Source: Ciceribacter ferrooxidans (GTDB lineage: Bacteria > Pseudomonadota > Alphaproteobacteria > Rhizobiales > Rhizobiaceae). From it: a stretch of DNA of 64,000 bases. The position numbers and the translations under genes were made by a program. Positions 44,423-52,066 of the stretch are shown here, one piece after another. Numbering within the stretch: position 1 is the first letter of the stretch; each line of letters begins with the position of its first letter. The DNA is taken from positions 682,001 through 746,000 of the forward strand of contig NZ_SDVB01000238.1 in assembly GCF_004137355.1 (NCBI RefSeq). Reading direction: 5' to 3'. The notes under the pieces were generated by a model. The model searched no databases. It was not told the DNA's origin and saw only the letters and a program-made list of their open reading frames with translations.

Positions 44423-45289
44423 GTGACGATGCAGGCAGGCAAGACGGACTGGCTTCTCGCCCACGGGCGGCGCCTCGATCTCTCGCGCGGACGATTGATG
44501 GCGATCGTCAACGTGACGCCGGATTCCTTCTCCGACGGCGGCCAGCATTTCGGCGCCGAGAGCGCGGTGGCCCACGGTCTGCGGTGCCTCGAGGAAGGTG
44601 CGGACATTCTCGACATCGGCGGCGAGTCCACCCGGCCCGGCGCTGCCGAAGTCTCGCCCGCCGAGGAGCAGGACCGAATTCTTCCGGTCATCGAGCGGCT
44701 GACGCGAGAGAGCGATGCGCTGATTTCGGTCGACACCTACCGTGCGGAGACGGCGCGGCTCGCGATTGCCGCCGGCGCCCATATCGTCAACGACGTGCAC
44801 GGGCTGCAAAGGGAGCCGGATATCGCAAAGGTGGCGGCGGAGACGGGGGCAGGGCTCTGTATCATGCATACGGGACGCGGTCGTGAGAAGCTCCCCGACA
44901 TGATCGAGGATCAGTTCGTTTTCCTCAATCGCTCGCTGGAGATTGCGGAGGCTGCCGGCATCGCCCGCGGAGCGATCGTCCTCGATCCCGGCTTCGGCTT
45001 CGCCAAGGAAACGGAGGCGGAAAACGTCGAACTCATGGCTCGTTTCGACGAACTGAGGGCTTTCGGACTGCCGCTTCTCGTCGGAACCTCCCGCAAGCGG
45101 TTCCTCGGGACGATCACCGGCCGCAGCACGCCGGAGCGTGACCCGGCGACCGCGGCGACGACGGTGCTGCTCAGGATGAAGGGAGCGGCCGTTTTCCGCG
45201 TCCATAATGTCGCGATCAACAGGGACATGCTTGCCGTCACGGATGCCATTCTGGATGCAGAACGGCAGGTGAAGGCGGGTGAACGGTGA
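44423..45289 (+). CDS. folP: Dihydropteroate synthase
   Basis: A 288-residue FolP joining para-aminobenzoate to 6-hydroxymethyl-dihydropterin pyrophosphate in folate synthesis. Signature segments are MAIVNVTPDSFSDGG (about 26-40), DILDIGGESTRPGA (about 62-75), the VDTYRAETAR region, DVHGLQ, and LVGTSRKRFL with the C-terminal VFRVHNV. It is full length for the family. The start is taken as GTG 44423, six bases after SD GGAGGA; ATG 44429 is 12 bases after and less favoured. The stop overlaps the folK start by four bases. Confidence 0.95.
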   Translation: MTMQAGKTDWLLAHGRRLDLSRGRLMAIVNVTPDSFSDGGQHFGAESAVAHGLRCLEEGADILDIGGESTRPGAAEVSPAEEQDRILPVIERLTRESDALISVDTYRAETARLAIAAGAHIVNDVHGLQREPDIAKVAAETGAGLCIMHTGRGREKLPDMIEDQFVFLNRSLEIAEAAGIARGAIVLDPGFGFAKETEAENVELMARFDELRAFGLPLLVGTSRKRFLGTITGRSTPERDPATAATTVLLRMKGAAVFRVHNVAINRDMLAVTDAILDAERQVKAGER

Positions 45290-45807
45290 ACAACGACATG
45301 CTGGAATGGCATCGGGCGACGCTCGGCCTCGGCGGCAATATCGGTGATCCGGTGGCGGCCATGGCGGCTGCACTGCAGAGGCTCGATGCGCGGGAGGACT
45401 GCCGCGTGGTCGCGGTCTCGCGGCTCTACCGCACGCCGCCCTGGGGCAAGACCGATCAGGCGGATTTCTACAATGCCTGCGCCGCGATTGAGACCCGGCT
45501 TTCGCCGGAGGCGCTGCTCGATGCCTGCCTCGACATCGAACGTGATATGAAGCGGGTGCGGATCGAGCGCTGGGGGCCGCGGACGATCGACATGGACGTG
45601 CTGACCTATGACGCGCTCGAAACCCGGACGGACCGGCTCGAGATTCCGCATCCGCGGATGAGTGAGCGAGCCTTCGTGCTGATGCCGCTCGCCGACATCG
45701 CGGCTTCGATGGTCGTCCGCGGACGTTCCGTCGCGGCGTGGCTCGAGGAGAGTGACAGGACCGGGATCACGACCGCCAGCGACGACGGCGAATGGTGGCG
45801 TCGATAA
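45286..45807 (+). CDS. folK: 2-amino-4-hydroxy-6-hydroxymethyldihydropteridine diphosphokinase
   Basis: A 173-residue FolK that pyrophosphorylates 6-hydroxymethyl-dihydropterin with ATP. The N-terminal LGLGGNIGDPVAAM and the signature RWGPRTIDMDVL (about 89-100, HPPK) are clear, followed by IPHPRMSERAFVLMPLAD. It starts at GTG 45286 in a GTGA overlap with folP, so translation is coupled; ATG 45298 is an alternative. folB, often between folP and folK in rhizobia, is not here, so the dihydroneopterin aldolase must lie elsewhere if it is used. It ends directly against the stop of the converging gene. Confidence 0.94.
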   Translation: MNNDMLEWHRATLGLGGNIGDPVAAMAAALQRLDAREDCRVVAVSRLYRTPPWGKTDQADFYNACAAIETRLSPEALLDACLDIERDMKRVRIERWGPRTIDMDVLTYDALETRTDRLEIPHPRMSERAFVLMPLADIAASMVVRGRSVAAWLEESDRTGITTASDDGEWWRR

Positions 45808-46359
45808 TTACTTCTTGAGCGAGGCGGAGGCGTCGGCATCCATTTCGCGATTGAGCGAAAGGCCGATGACGGGGATCATGCGATCCTCGACCTTGACCGA
45901 GATGGTGATGTTCATCGCCGTCTCGTTCTGTACGCGGGCGACCATGGCGCCGTTCAGCTTGGCGCGGTTGATGCCCATGACGACCTTGTTGCCGCTGACC
46001 GTGCCCGAAACGATGTCGAGCCCCTTGCCATCGGCGCCATCGAGGAACTTGCCCTGATAAGTGTTGCCGACCTGCGTGATGACCGCGCTCATGGGCTGCG
46101 AGAAGACGCCGACGCGGCAGGTGCCGTCGAGCTTGAGGCCGGTTTCGCCGCTTGACGAGATGCCGGTCAGGTTGCAGGTGAATTTGGTGCCCTTGTACTT
46201 GCCGGCGACGATCTCGCCCGGCCCTTTCCAGATCCCCGAAACGGAATCGAAGAAGCGCTTGTCGCGGGATGCCGCTTCGGCGGACGGCGCGGACAGAACC
46301 GCGGCGGCGACGGTGAGAGCGGCGAGAGAGCCGATAAAGGACAAAGAACGAAACGACAT
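45808..46359 (-). CDS. Conserved hypothetical secreted protein
   Basis: A 183-residue protein with a signal peptide (about 1-29, ending SAEAAS) and a mature part of beta-rich alternating composition: SGIWKGPGEIVAGKYKGTKF and GNTYQGKFLDGADGKGL. Two cysteines (in FTCNLTG and GTCRVG) could form a disulfide. It may adopt a small calycin/lipocalin-like barrel, but I do not recognise the family. It converges exactly on folK with no gap. Function unknown. Confidence 0.7.
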   Translation of the reverse strand: MSFRSLSFIGSLAALTVAAAVLSAPSAEAASRDKRFFDSVSGIWKGPGEIVAGKYKGTKFTCNLTGISSSGETGLKLDGTCRVGVFSQPMSAVITQVGNTYQGKFLDGADGKGLDIVSGTVSGNKVVMGINRAKLNGAMVARVQNETAMNITISVKVEDRMIPVIGLSLNREMDADASASLKK

Positions 46360-46484
46360 CGGTTCACCCTGGCACGAGCAACGAAGGACCCGTCTGACAT
46401 CTAACGCGAGAATGGTTAATGCTTGGTTTCCTCGGCCGCGGGCCGTTTACCCTGTTGCAGGAAAACGAGTCGGAAACCGTCCGG

Positions 46485-47564
46485 CTATTCCTTGCGGACG
46501 CCGGGAGCCGAAGTCAAGCGCGGAGCGAGATCGGCGACGAAATCGCCGATGCCGGGACGTTTCAGCGCCTTGAACGGCAGGGGCCGGCAAAGATCCATGG
46601 CGGCGATGCCGATGCGTGCGGTCATCAGGCCGTTTATGACCCCTTCTCCGAGCCGTGCCGAGAGCCGCGAGGCCAGCCCGTGGCCGAGAATCTGCTGCGC
46701 CAGTCCGTCACCGACGGCGATCGATCCGGTGACGGCGAGATGGGCGAGGACGTCCCTGAAGAGGCGCATCATGCCGAAGGTGCCCGGCCTGCCGCCATAG
46801 AGTTCGGCCATGGCCCGGATCAGGCGGACGACCTCGAACAGGACATAGGCGAGGTCTACGATCGCCCGCGGGCTGACGGCGGTCACGACCGAGACGCGCT
46901 TGGCACTTCCGAGGATCAGCGCACGCGCCTTGAGATCGAGCGGCGCGAGCAGCTCGCGTTCGGCAAGCGCGATCAGGTGCGGTGCGTCGATGATGTCGTC
47001 GCGGGCCGCTTCGAGCGTCGCACGTCCGCGTGCGGTCTCCGGCCGACCGGCGACCAGCTTGACGAGGCGCTCGACGATGGCGCGGGCGGCGCGCGGGCGG
47101 GTGCCGGCTGCGGCCGCCTCCGCCTCGGTTTTGAGGGTCTGGACCGCATCGAGCCGCCAGATGCCGAGTATTTCGCGGCCGACGGCGATGGCAAGTGCGG
47201 CCAGGCCGACCGCGAGCACCGCGAGGGCGGCATAGCCGAGCCAGTCGGAACGGGTGAAGAGATCGCGCAGGAGGCTATCGATCCAGAGCCCGAGCGCCAG
47301 CGAGATCAGAATCGAAAAGGCGCCGAGCGCCAGCTTTGCGAAGGAAAAGCGCCGCGGCCGCGGCGTCGCGACCGGAGCGTCGGCAATCTCCGACAGGTCG
47401 TCTACCGAGAGAAACGGATCGTCGGCTTCCGCGACCACTGCAACTTCGTGATCGAAGCTGCGTGGTGGTCGGGCCTGCGGCTGCACAGGCTGTTTCGGCG
47501 CTTCGACCGCGAAGGCGGCAGGGCGACGCCCGTCTTCGGGCGGGTGGGACGGCGGCTTCGTCAT
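46485..47564 (-). CDS. YcjF family membrane protein (DUF697/TIGR01620)
   Basis: A 359-residue protein of the YcjF/TIGR01620 type. A basic, proline-rich N-terminus (about 1-70) leads to two membrane segments (about 78-98 and 108-130). The DUF697 region follows, with IVERLVKLVAGRPETARG and a hydrophobic C-terminal stretch (about 220-300). It is the usual partner of YcjX, here with an ATGA four-base overlap and the same strand. The pair is widespread in proteobacteria, with links to stress or envelope, and its function is unresolved. The C-terminus is complete. Confidence 0.87.
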   Translation of the reverse strand: MTKPPSHPPEDGRRPAAFAVEAPKQPVQPQARPPRSFDHEVAVVAEADDPFLSVDDLSEIADAPVATPRPRRFSFAKLALGAFSILISLALGLWIDSLLRDLFTRSDWLGYAALAVLAVGLAALAIAVGREILGIWRLDAVQTLKTEAEAAAAGTRPRAARAIVERLVKLVAGRPETARGRATLEAARDDIIDAPHLIALAERELLAPLDLKARALILGSAKRVSVVTAVSPRAIVDLAYVLFEVVRLIRAMAELYGGRPGTFGMMRLFRDVLAHLAVTGSIAVGDGLAQQILGHGLASRLSARLGEGVINGLMTARIGIAAMDLCRPLPFKALKRPGIGDFVADLAPRLTSAPGVRKE

Positions 47565-49033
47565 GCGAGTTTGTCCCCCAGCAGGAACTGCAGGGCCCTG
47601 TCGAGCCTTATGTGCGGAACGGAAAGGGTAATGCCGCCCCCGGTCTCCTCGACCTGTGGCGGACGGAAGCGCACGATGTTGAGTTCCGGCAGATAGGCGC
47701 CGTGGCCGGCTTCATCCACGCCGCGGAAGAACCGCTCGGGATCGGCCGGCAGATCGCCCGGGAAGATCGCAGTCTTGCGGTTGCCGTCGAAGCGTTCCGT
47801 ACCGACGGTCTCGCCTGCCATCGGCGTGCCGACCACCACCGGCAGTTCGTCGCCGTTCTGTTTCACCGTCGCTTCGCGCGTCGCACGGACGGAGGCGATC
47901 GCCATCACCTCGATGCCGGCCCCGGTCATGCCGATGCGGGTCGTCGCCCGGTCGACGAGACGGCGGGTGATCGCCTCCAGCCGGTCGTGGCTCTCGTGGT
48001 GCAGGTGGTCGGCCTTGGTCGCGGCGACGAGCACCCGGTCGATGCGCCGGCGGACGAGTGCCGTCAGGAAGGAGTTCGAACCCGCACGGAAACAGGCGAG
48101 CACGTCGGTGAGGGCGCGTTCGAGGTCCTGTACGGCTTCGGGTCCGCGATTGATCGCCTGCAAGGCGTCGACCAGCACGATCTGCCGGTCCAGCCTGGCG
48201 AAATGTTCGCGGAAGAAGGGTTTGACCACCACCGTCTTGTAGGCTTCGTAGCGGCGTTCCATCATCGCCCGCAGGGAACCTTTCGGCGCCCTGCTGTCCG
48301 GCAGGTCCGGCATGGGTGCGAAGGTGAGGGCAGGCGAGCCGTCGAGGTCGCCGGGCATCAGAAAGCGTCCGGGCGGCAGCGTTGAGAGCGAGCGCTCGTC
48401 CGCCTTGCAGGCCCTGAGATAGGCGGTGAACCGTTCGGCGAGTTCCCGGGCGAGCGTCTCGTCGGCCGGCGCGTCGACGTCGACCGTTGCCGTTCGTTCC
48501 AGCCATTCGCGCGAAAGTTCCGCGCGGATTCCGGTTCGCGCAAGTTCCACCGTGGCGGCGCTGAAGTCGCGATAGTCCTGGCCGAGCAGGGGCAGATCGA
48601 GGAGCCATTCGCCGGGATAGTCGACGATGTCGACGGAAAGCCGGCCGGGGGAAAACAGGCGGTTCCAGCCGCTTGCGCTTTCATAGGCGATCGTGAGGCG
48701 CAGTTCGGAGATCGCGCGGGTGGAATCGGGCCATATGCGGTCCTTCACGAGCGCGCGGATGTGATCCTCGTACTGGAAGCGTGGCACGGCGTCGTCGGGT
48801 TGCGGCTCGAGCCTCGTCGCAGAGATGCGTCCCGACTGCAAAGACTCGAAGAGCGGCAGACGGCCGCCATGCAGGAGATTGTGGATGAGCGAGGAGATGA
48901 ACACCGTCTTGCCGGCGCGGGCGAGGCCGGTCACGCCGAGGCGGATCGACGGGTTGACGAGGTTTGCCGCCCGGTCTGCCAGATTGTCGAAGGCGATCAC
49001 GGCCTCGTCGGCGAAGGATGTCATGGATGGCAA
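47561..49033 (-). CDS. YcjX family P-loop NTPase/GTP-binding protein
   Basis: A 490-residue YcjX-type nucleotide-binding protein. Walker A is GVTGLARAGKTVFISSL (about residues 33-49), and the Walker B-like segment is SVDIVDYPGEWLLDLPLL. The NKxD-like element is AATKADHLHH. E. coli YcjX belongs to the heat-shock regulon, and the molecular role of the family is unclear. The listed start is TTG 49031-49033 with AGGGA eight bases upstream; ATG 49022-49024 three codons later is also possible. It overlaps ycjF by four bases. Confidence 0.9.
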   Translation of the reverse strand: MPSMTSFADEAVIAFDNLADRAANLVNPSIRLGVTGLARAGKTVFISSLIHNLLHGGRLPLFESLQSGRISATRLEPQPDDAVPRFQYEDHIRALVKDRIWPDSTRAISELRLTIAYESASGWNRLFSPGRLSVDIVDYPGEWLLDLPLLGQDYRDFSAATVELARTGIRAELSREWLERTATVDVDAPADETLARELAERFTAYLRACKADERSLSTLPPGRFLMPGDLDGSPALTFAPMPDLPDSRAPKGSLRAMMERRYEAYKTVVVKPFFREHFARLDRQIVLVDALQAINRGPEAVQDLERALTDVLACFRAGSNSFLTALVRRRIDRVLVAATKADHLHHESHDRLEAITRRLVDRATTRIGMTGAGIEVMAIASVRATREATVKQNGDELPVVVGTPMAGETVGTERFDGNRKTAIFPGDLPADPERFFRGVDEAGHGAYLPELNIVRFRPPQVEETGGGITLSVPHIRLDRALQFLLGDKLA

Positions 49034-49177
49034 GTCGGATGTCCCTGCGGCAGCGTCACGGTTTCGGCTGAACGTCCGGAAGACGGGCCGAGCGCGAATA
49101 TAGGGATCCTGCAGGCGAGGCGAAAGGGAGGTGCGGCATATCCGCGGCCTTTCGCCGCCCGGGCAGCGGAAAGGACT

Positions 49178-49687
49178 TCAGCCGTCCACGAAATCCAGGA
49201 GGATCCACGGCCGGCTGTCGGGTGCGGTGTCGGCCGCGCGTTCGAGGACGGCTAGGCCGGCCGTCGGGAAACCTTCGGGTACCGCGGTCTGCGCGGCCTC
49301 GCTGCCGGCGAGCAGGAACAGCACCTCTTCGATGGACGGATTGTGCCCGACGACCATCACCGAGCCGTAATTCCTGAGATCCGCGAGGATGTCCAGATAG
49401 GTTTCGGCGGGGCAGTTGTAGAGTTCGTCGAGATAGCGGAACTCGGTCCGTGTCGCATAGGCCCCGCGGAAGGCGTCGGCCGTTTCGCGGCAGCGTCGCG
49501 CGGAGGAGCTCAGGATCAGGTCGGGCCGGTAGCCGCGCTCGATCGCGCGTTCCGCGACGCTTGCCGCCTCCTCGCGACCGGCGTCGCTCAGTGCCCGGTC
49601 GAAATCCCGTTCGCCCGGTTGCGCCCAACCGGATTTTGCGTGCCGCAGCAGGTAGATACGATTTTGGGGGGGCGTCACCGAGGTCAT
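49178..49687 (-). CDS. sixA: Phosphohistidine phosphatase SixA-like (histidine phosphatase family)
   Basis: A 169-residue member of the histidine phosphatase superfamily. The RHG-type motif is YLLRHAKSGW (catalytic His near residue 16). The second His is in VVGHNPSIEEV (near residue 106). Length and motifs suit SixA, which dephosphorylates phosphohistidine on Hpt or PTS proteins. In rhizobia the natural substrate is not established. The start is ATG 49685-49687 with a weak SD; the open frame extends 29 codons upstream without signal. It lies upstream of the ycjX gene. Confidence 0.85.
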   Translation of the reverse strand: MTSVTPPQNRIYLLRHAKSGWAQPGERDFDRALSDAGREEAASVAERAIERGYRPDLILSSSARRCRETADAFRGAYATRTEFRYLDELYNCPAETYLDILADLRNYGSVMVVGHNPSIEEVLFLLAGSEAAQTAVPEGFPTAGLAVLERAADTAPDSRPWILLDFVDG

Positions 49688-49867
49688 CCGTTCAGCTTTC
49701 TGCGACTGCGCGTCCCCTCTGACTAGCTTCACAGAGGGATGGCCGTCAACTGGCCTTCCGTAGTGCTCCTTCACGCAAGGGGAAGTGCGGCAGTGACCGG
49801 CAGCGAGTACCTTGTTTTTGGAAATAATGCTTAAGAAATAGACATTTAGCTTAATTATATGACAGAA

Positions 49868-49882
49868 TTAAAAATGGTTTAA
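49868..49882. promoter_or_regulatory. CtrA-like box upstream of dksA (TTAA-N7-TTAA)
   Basis: TTAAAAATGGTTTAA matches the CtrA consensus but lies in very AT-rich DNA, where chance matches are likelier. It is 16 bases upstream of the dksA -35 element. Confidence 0.3.
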
Positions 49883-49897
49883 AGCCGGTTGTAAGGC

Positions 49898-49926
49898 TTG
49901 AATGCGCTTTAGCGAAAGGATATACA
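49898..49926 (+). promoter_or_regulatory. Sigma70-type promoter of dksA
   Basis: TTGAAT (49898-49903) and TATACA (49921-49926) are separated by 17 bases. The start point would be near 49932, giving a leader of about 29 bases to the TTG start codon and its AGGAGA SD. Confidence 0.6.
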
Positions 49927-49960
49927 GCCGCCCATTGAGATGTTCTTCAGGAGAATCGCG

Positions 49961-50380
49961 TTGAGTGAGAAGATCGATCTTAGCAATTATGTGCTCTCGG
50001 AAGACGATGAGTTCATGAACGCGAACCAACGGGCCTACTTCCGCGCAAAGCTCATAGCCTGGAAAAACGACATCCTTCGTGAAGCCCGCGAGACGCTCGA
50101 CCATCTTGCCGAGGAAAGTGCCAACCATCCCGATCTGGCCGACCGTGCATCATCAGAGACGGATCGTGCCATCGAGCTTCGGGCCCGCGATCGGCAGCGC
50201 AAGCTGATCTCCAAGATCGACGCGGCGTTGCAGCGTATCGAGGACGGCACCTACGGGTATTGCGAGGAAACCGGTGAGCCGATTGGACTGAAGCGGCTGG
50301 ACGCCCGCCCGATCGCCACGTTGTCGATCGAGGCGCAGGAGCGCCACGAACGACGCGAGAAGGTTTACCGGGACGAGTGA
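49961..50380 (+). CDS. dksA: RNA polymerase-binding transcription factor DksA (single-Cys zinc site)
   Basis: A 139-residue DksA that binds RNA polymerase through its secondary channel and acts with ppGpp. The coiled coil (about 20-95) contains the tip DRASSETDRAIELRARDR. The C-terminal finger-like region reads GYCEETGEPIGLKRLDARP followed by TLSIEAQERHERRE. Three of the four zinc cysteines of E. coli DksA are replaced (pattern C-T-S-A), so zinc binding is unlikely. The start is TTG 49961 with SD AGGAGA six bases upstream. The same frame is open seven codons further. A terminator follows at 50391. Confidence 0.9.
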   Translation: MSEKIDLSNYVLSEDDEFMNANQRAYFRAKLIAWKNDILREARETLDHLAEESANHPDLADRASSETDRAIELRARDRQRKLISKIDAALQRIEDGTYGYCEETGEPIGLKRLDARPIATLSIEAQERHERREKVYRDE

Positions 50381-50390
50381 CCGGATTTTC

Positions 50391-50419
50391 AAAGCCCGCT
50401 CTTCCGAGCGGGCTTTTTT
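50391..50419 (+). terminator. Intrinsic terminator after dksA
   Basis: Perfect 11-bp stem (50391-50401 with 50406-50416), loop TTCC, ending in a six-T run. It lies 10 bases past the dksA stop and before the converging FliO-like gene. Confidence 0.93.
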
Positions 50420-50476
50420 GTCGCGTCACCGTTTTCCGATTGGCTCGAACACAGCGGCCGCCCCGGTCCACGAAGG

Positions 50477-51787
50477 TCAGCCGTCGCGGCTTGCCGACAT
50501 CTCTCCGAAGATCCGGGCGATTTCCTTCTGCAGGCTTGGCTCTTCAGCCGCCTCGGCGGGACGGTTGCCGGCGGCTGCCGGCTTCGATGCGCCGACGACG
50601 GGCGGAACGCCGACAGGGCGTTCGGGCCTGATGGCGGGCGCGGGCGGAATGTCGGCGGCGGGAGCAGGCGTCGCCGCCGTCGTTGCCGCGAGGTGACGTT
50701 CCATCTCTTCTTCAAGAACCCGTTCGAAATCGCTCGGTATGCGCTGCTTGGGCGCCTCGTCCGCCTTTGGTTCTTCCGGAGAAGGCTGCGTTTCGGGTGC
50801 GCGTTCCGGTTCCGCGGCGGCAGTCTCCGCCAATTCCGGCATGACGCGGCCGCGGGCTGCTTCCAGGATGTCCGCCGCGTCGGCCGGAGCGAGAGAAAGA
50901 TCGTCGTCCTGCGTTGGAGCAGTTGTCGCGGTAGCTTCGATCGGTTGGACAACGGCGGCCGTGAGCGGTTCCGCGGGGGTGACGGGTGTGGTCGCAGTGA
51001 CGGGCGGGCGGTTTGCCGGCACCTCGGGCTGCGGCTCGACTGGGGCCGGGGCCGCCGCCATTTCCAGCACAGGCCGTTCGGGCGTCGTCACCGGCGCGGT
51101 CGTGGCCGTGACATCATCCTTGACGAGCATGGGACCTGCGGCCGGCTGAATTGGCGCCGGGCTCGGCGGGGCGGCGGCCGGTGCGGCCTCCGCGACCGGA
51201 GCCGGCTGCGCCGTCGGTGTCCTGGTCAGCGCCGGCTCGATTTCCGCAGCCGCAGCGATGGTCCGGACGGGTTCTGCGATCGGCTTGACCGGTGCCGCCG
51301 GCTGCCGAGCCTGTTCGCGGCGAACAGGTGCTGCGACCGGTTCGGGACGACTTGCTGGAAGCTCCGGCTCGGGCCGGACAGCCGCGATCGCAGCCGCCGG
51401 TCGGGAAATCGCCACAGGCTCGCGGCCGGCCGACCGGTCTTCGTGGGTGAGCGGGACGGTCTGCGACGGCGATACGGGCGTCGCAGACAGGTAGGCGCGC
51501 TCGTCGCCGATACCGCTTTCGATGACGATATCGGTCGGTCCACCGATCATGACGAGATGTTCGACATTGTCGCGGCGCACCAGCACCAAACGGCGGCGTG
51601 CATCGACCGCGGCCGCATCGAGGACCTGCAGGCGCGGCTGCCGGTTGCGTCCGCCGCGCACGAACGGCGACGGTGCCCGTTTGCGCAGCAGCCAGAGCAC
51701 GATGAACAGGCACAGGAGCGCCAGGCTGACACCCAGTGCCGCGACCAGGAAACGATTGCCGTAAGCGGCGACGAGTTCTTCGATCAT
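50477..51787 (-). CDS. FliO-like membrane protein with long Pro/Ala-rich tail
   Basis: A 436-residue protein. One N-terminal membrane segment (about residues 13-35) is followed by a FliO-like small domain (about 48-105): PRLQVLDAAAVDARRRLVLV, then VEHLVMIGGPTDIVIE. The remaining 300 residues are low complexity, rich in Pro, Ala, Val and Glu, ending in a short charged tail. FliO is a chaperone-like part of the flagellar export gate, but no flagellar gene is nearby. An unlinked envelope role is as likely. The start is ATG 51785-51787 with SD GGAGGG. It is divergent from cckA with 279 bp between. Confidence 0.7.
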   Translation of the reverse strand: MIEELVAAYGNRFLVAALGVSLALLCLFIVLWLLRKRAPSPFVRGGRNRQPRLQVLDAAAVDARRRLVLVRRDNVEHLVMIGGPTDIVIESGIGDERAYLSATPVSPSQTVPLTHEDRSAGREPVAISRPAAAIAAVRPEPELPASRPEPVAAPVRREQARQPAAPVKPIAEPVRTIAAAAEIEPALTRTPTAQPAPVAEAAPAAAPPSPAPIQPAAGPMLVKDDVTATTAPVTTPERPVLEMAAAPAPVEPQPEVPANRPPVTATTPVTPAEPLTAAVVQPIEATATTAPTQDDDLSLAPADAADILEAARGRVMPELAETAAAEPERAPETQPSPEEPKADEAPKQRIPSDFERVLEEEMERHLAATTAATPAPAADIPPAPAIRPERPVGVPPVVGASKPAAAGNRPAEAAEEPSLQKEIARIFGEMSASRDG

Positions 51788-52066
51788 GTCGGCCCTCCTT
51801 TTTTCCCGCTTTGTGACAGAAGACCGCCGGCAGCGCAATGCGATCACCCGGCAGCGCCCTCCCTCAGGCGCTCCCGAACAATCCGGCTGGCCGGATGTTC
51901 TGCGTCAAATGCGGCTTTCCTGTGGGATTGCCTGTGTATGATGCTCCTCAAACTGGGAGGGCGGAGCTTTTTGCCGTCCTTGCAAGTTGCTAAACATGGC
52001 ATACACGTCCGATTCTGCCGATCTTCTCCTGTCGGCGGATTGTGGGGCGGCAACGACGAGGCGTTC

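Noticed and set aside
50693-52066. 458-codon N-terminal extension of cckA
   Set aside because: It is antisense to the FliO-like gene. Sequence before ATG 52067 has no CckA-like features.
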